DNA of 20,616 nt from Thermoplasmata archaeon. Its GTDB lineage: Archaea; Thermoplasmatota; Thermoplasmata; Lutacidiplasmatales; UBA184. The stretch is taken from assembly GCA_030040865.1 (NCBI GenBank), contig JASHSX010000159.1, positions 1 through 20,616 of the forward strand. The letters are read 5' to 3'. The notes under the pieces were generated by a model. That model did not search any database and was not told the origin of the DNA. It saw only the letters and a list, made by a program, of their open reading frames with translations. The position numbers and the translations under genes were made by a program. How positions within the stretch are numbered: position 1 is the stretch's first letter; each line of letters opens with the position of its first letter. Of this stretch, positions 19,874-20,616 are shown piece by piece.

Positions 19874-20616
19874 GTGCCGGTCAAGTTCCTCGCGAAGGTC
19901 GACAAGATCCTCGCTGCCCGGGACTCGCTCGTCTGCGTCGGTCTCGATCCCGACCCGTCGCTGATGCCGAAGCCGCTGCGGCGGCTCCCGGCTCCCGCGC
20001 AGCTGGACCGGTTCGTGGACGGGGTCCTCGCCGCGACGTTTCCCCACGCGGCGGCCTACAAGCTGCACTTGGGCGCGTTTCTCCAGTACGGCCCCAGGGG
20101 GCTCGCGTCGCTCGCCCGCGTCGCGAAGCAGATCGGTCCTACCCGGCTCAAGATCCTCGACCTGAAGGCGAACGACATCCCGAACTCGATGCGGATGTAC
20201 CGGGACGGCGCGTTCCGCGCCCTGGGGGTGGACGCGGTGACCGCGACCCCGTGGCTCGGGTGGGAGACGATCCAGCCGTTCCTCGACGACCCGGCGCACG
20301 GGGTGTTCGTGGTGGCACACTCGTCGAACCCCGGCTCGATCGACTTCCAGGACATCCCCACCCCCCGGGGCCCGCTGTGGCTCGCGGTCGTCGGCGAGGT
20401 GCGCCGATTCGCCCATGCCCACGGGAACGCAGGGGTCGTGATCGGGGCCACCTTCTCCGACGCCTTCCGGGCGACGCGCGCCACCCTCGGGAACGCGATC
20501 CCGATCCTCGTCCCGGGGGTCGGAGCGCAAGGGGGATCGCTCGCCACGGCGGTCCGCGAGGGGGTCGACGCGCACGGCCGGGCGTTGATCGTCAACGCCT
20601 CGCGCAGCATCCTCTA
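19874..20616 (+). CDS. pyrF: Orotidine 5'-phosphate decarboxylase, type 2 (3' end cut)
   Basis: Last step of UMP synthesis: decarboxylates OMP. 247 codons are visible and the frame runs off the window. It reads like the type 2 (longer) subfamily of the enzyme: VCVGLDPDPSLMP at 20-32, AYKLHLGAFLQYG at 61-73, catalytic D-x-K-x-x-D as LDLKANDIPNS at 95-105 (D96, K98, D101), DAVTATPWLGWETIQPFL at 120-137, VVAHSSNPGSIDFQD at 146-160, VIGATFSDAF at 189-198 and LVPGVGAQGG at 212-221. The GTG start is 25 nt after CTTTTG, so a leaderless mRNA is likely. Classical archaeal enzymes such as the Methanothermobacter one are the shorter type 1. Divergent from rpa with no functional link evident. Confidence 0.93.
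   Translation, partial: MPVKFLAKVDKILAARDSLVCVGLDPDPSLMPKPLRRLPAPAQLDRFVDGVLAATFPHAAAYKLHLGAFLQYGPRGLASLARVAKQIGPTRLKILDLKANDIPNSMRMYRDGAFRALGVDAVTATPWLGWETIQPFLDDPAHGVFVVAHSSNPGSIDFQDIPTPRGPLWLAVVGEVRRFAHAHGNAGVVIGATFSDAFRATRATLGNAIPILVPGVGAQGGSLATAVREGVDAHGRALIVNASRSIL

Noticed and set aside
1..20616. Mobile elements, CRISPR, toxin-antitoxin or other defence genes, tRNA and rRNA
   Set aside because: Both strands were read for transposase or integrase motifs, repeat-spacer patterns, cloverleaf ends and terminal repeats; none were found. Composition is even along the window, with no sign of a recently acquired island.

Overview
The window is very GC-rich DNA, packed with genes on both strands, and reads as a euryarchaeal chromosome. 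The archaeal signs are translation factor aIF1A, stand-alone KEOPS kinase Bud32, an RPA with three OB-folds and a zinc ribbon next to its RPA-associated partner, a COG1340-type coiled-coil protein, and TATA boxes placed about 19-32 nt before start codons (leaderless mRNAs). An aerobic or respiring, high-GC member of Thermoplasmatota is my best guess (inference only; no rRNA is present). I call 21 protein genes, of which the first and last are cut by the window edges, plus one possible 16-codon leader ORF. Eight genes start with GTG and one probably with TTG. I saw no tRNA, rRNA, CRISPR array or mobile element, and no gene-free stretch longer than about 210 bp.

Layout. 1-3384: an acyl-CoA synthetase (+, 5' end missing) converges on an enoyl-CoA hydratase/acyl-CoA dehydrogenase operon (-). 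3476-4841: a regulator with two Lrp-like HTH units and a small unknown protein (both -). 5050-6938: an MFS transporter and Bud32 (+). 6935-9741: NAD(P)HX repair enzyme, aIF1A and an amidohydrolase (all -). 9831-11835: a membrane PH-domain protein and the ETF dehydrogenase FixC (+). 11889-14803: the operon acyl-CoA dehydrogenase 2, EtfB, EtfA (-). 14865-16591: LarB and a coiled-coil protein (+). 16608-19744: a membrane-anchored FKBP isomerase, then RPA-associated protein and RPA (-). 19874-end: orotidine 5'-phosphate decarboxylase (+, cut).

How it works together. Seven genes form most of a fatty-acyl or branched-chain acyl-CoA oxidation module: activation (acyl-CoA synthetase), two acyl-CoA dehydrogenases, one hydratase, EtfAB as electron acceptor and FixC to pass electrons to the quinone pool. 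3-hydroxyacyl-CoA dehydrogenase, thiolase and FixX are not in this window. The double-HTH regulator just upstream of the hydratase operon is a candidate controller. The remaining genes are housekeeping: tRNA t6A modification, translation initiation, nucleotide repair, ssDNA binding, pyrimidine synthesis, nickel-pincer cofactor synthesis and extracytoplasmic protein folding.

The points most worth checking are the double-HTH regulator, a perfect palindromic TATA box apparently shared by LarB and the dehydrogenase-ETF operon, a leaderless 16-codon ORF in front of the FKBP gene, the FKBP's oversized sequon-rich insert, and stop codons shared or overlapped by convergent genes.
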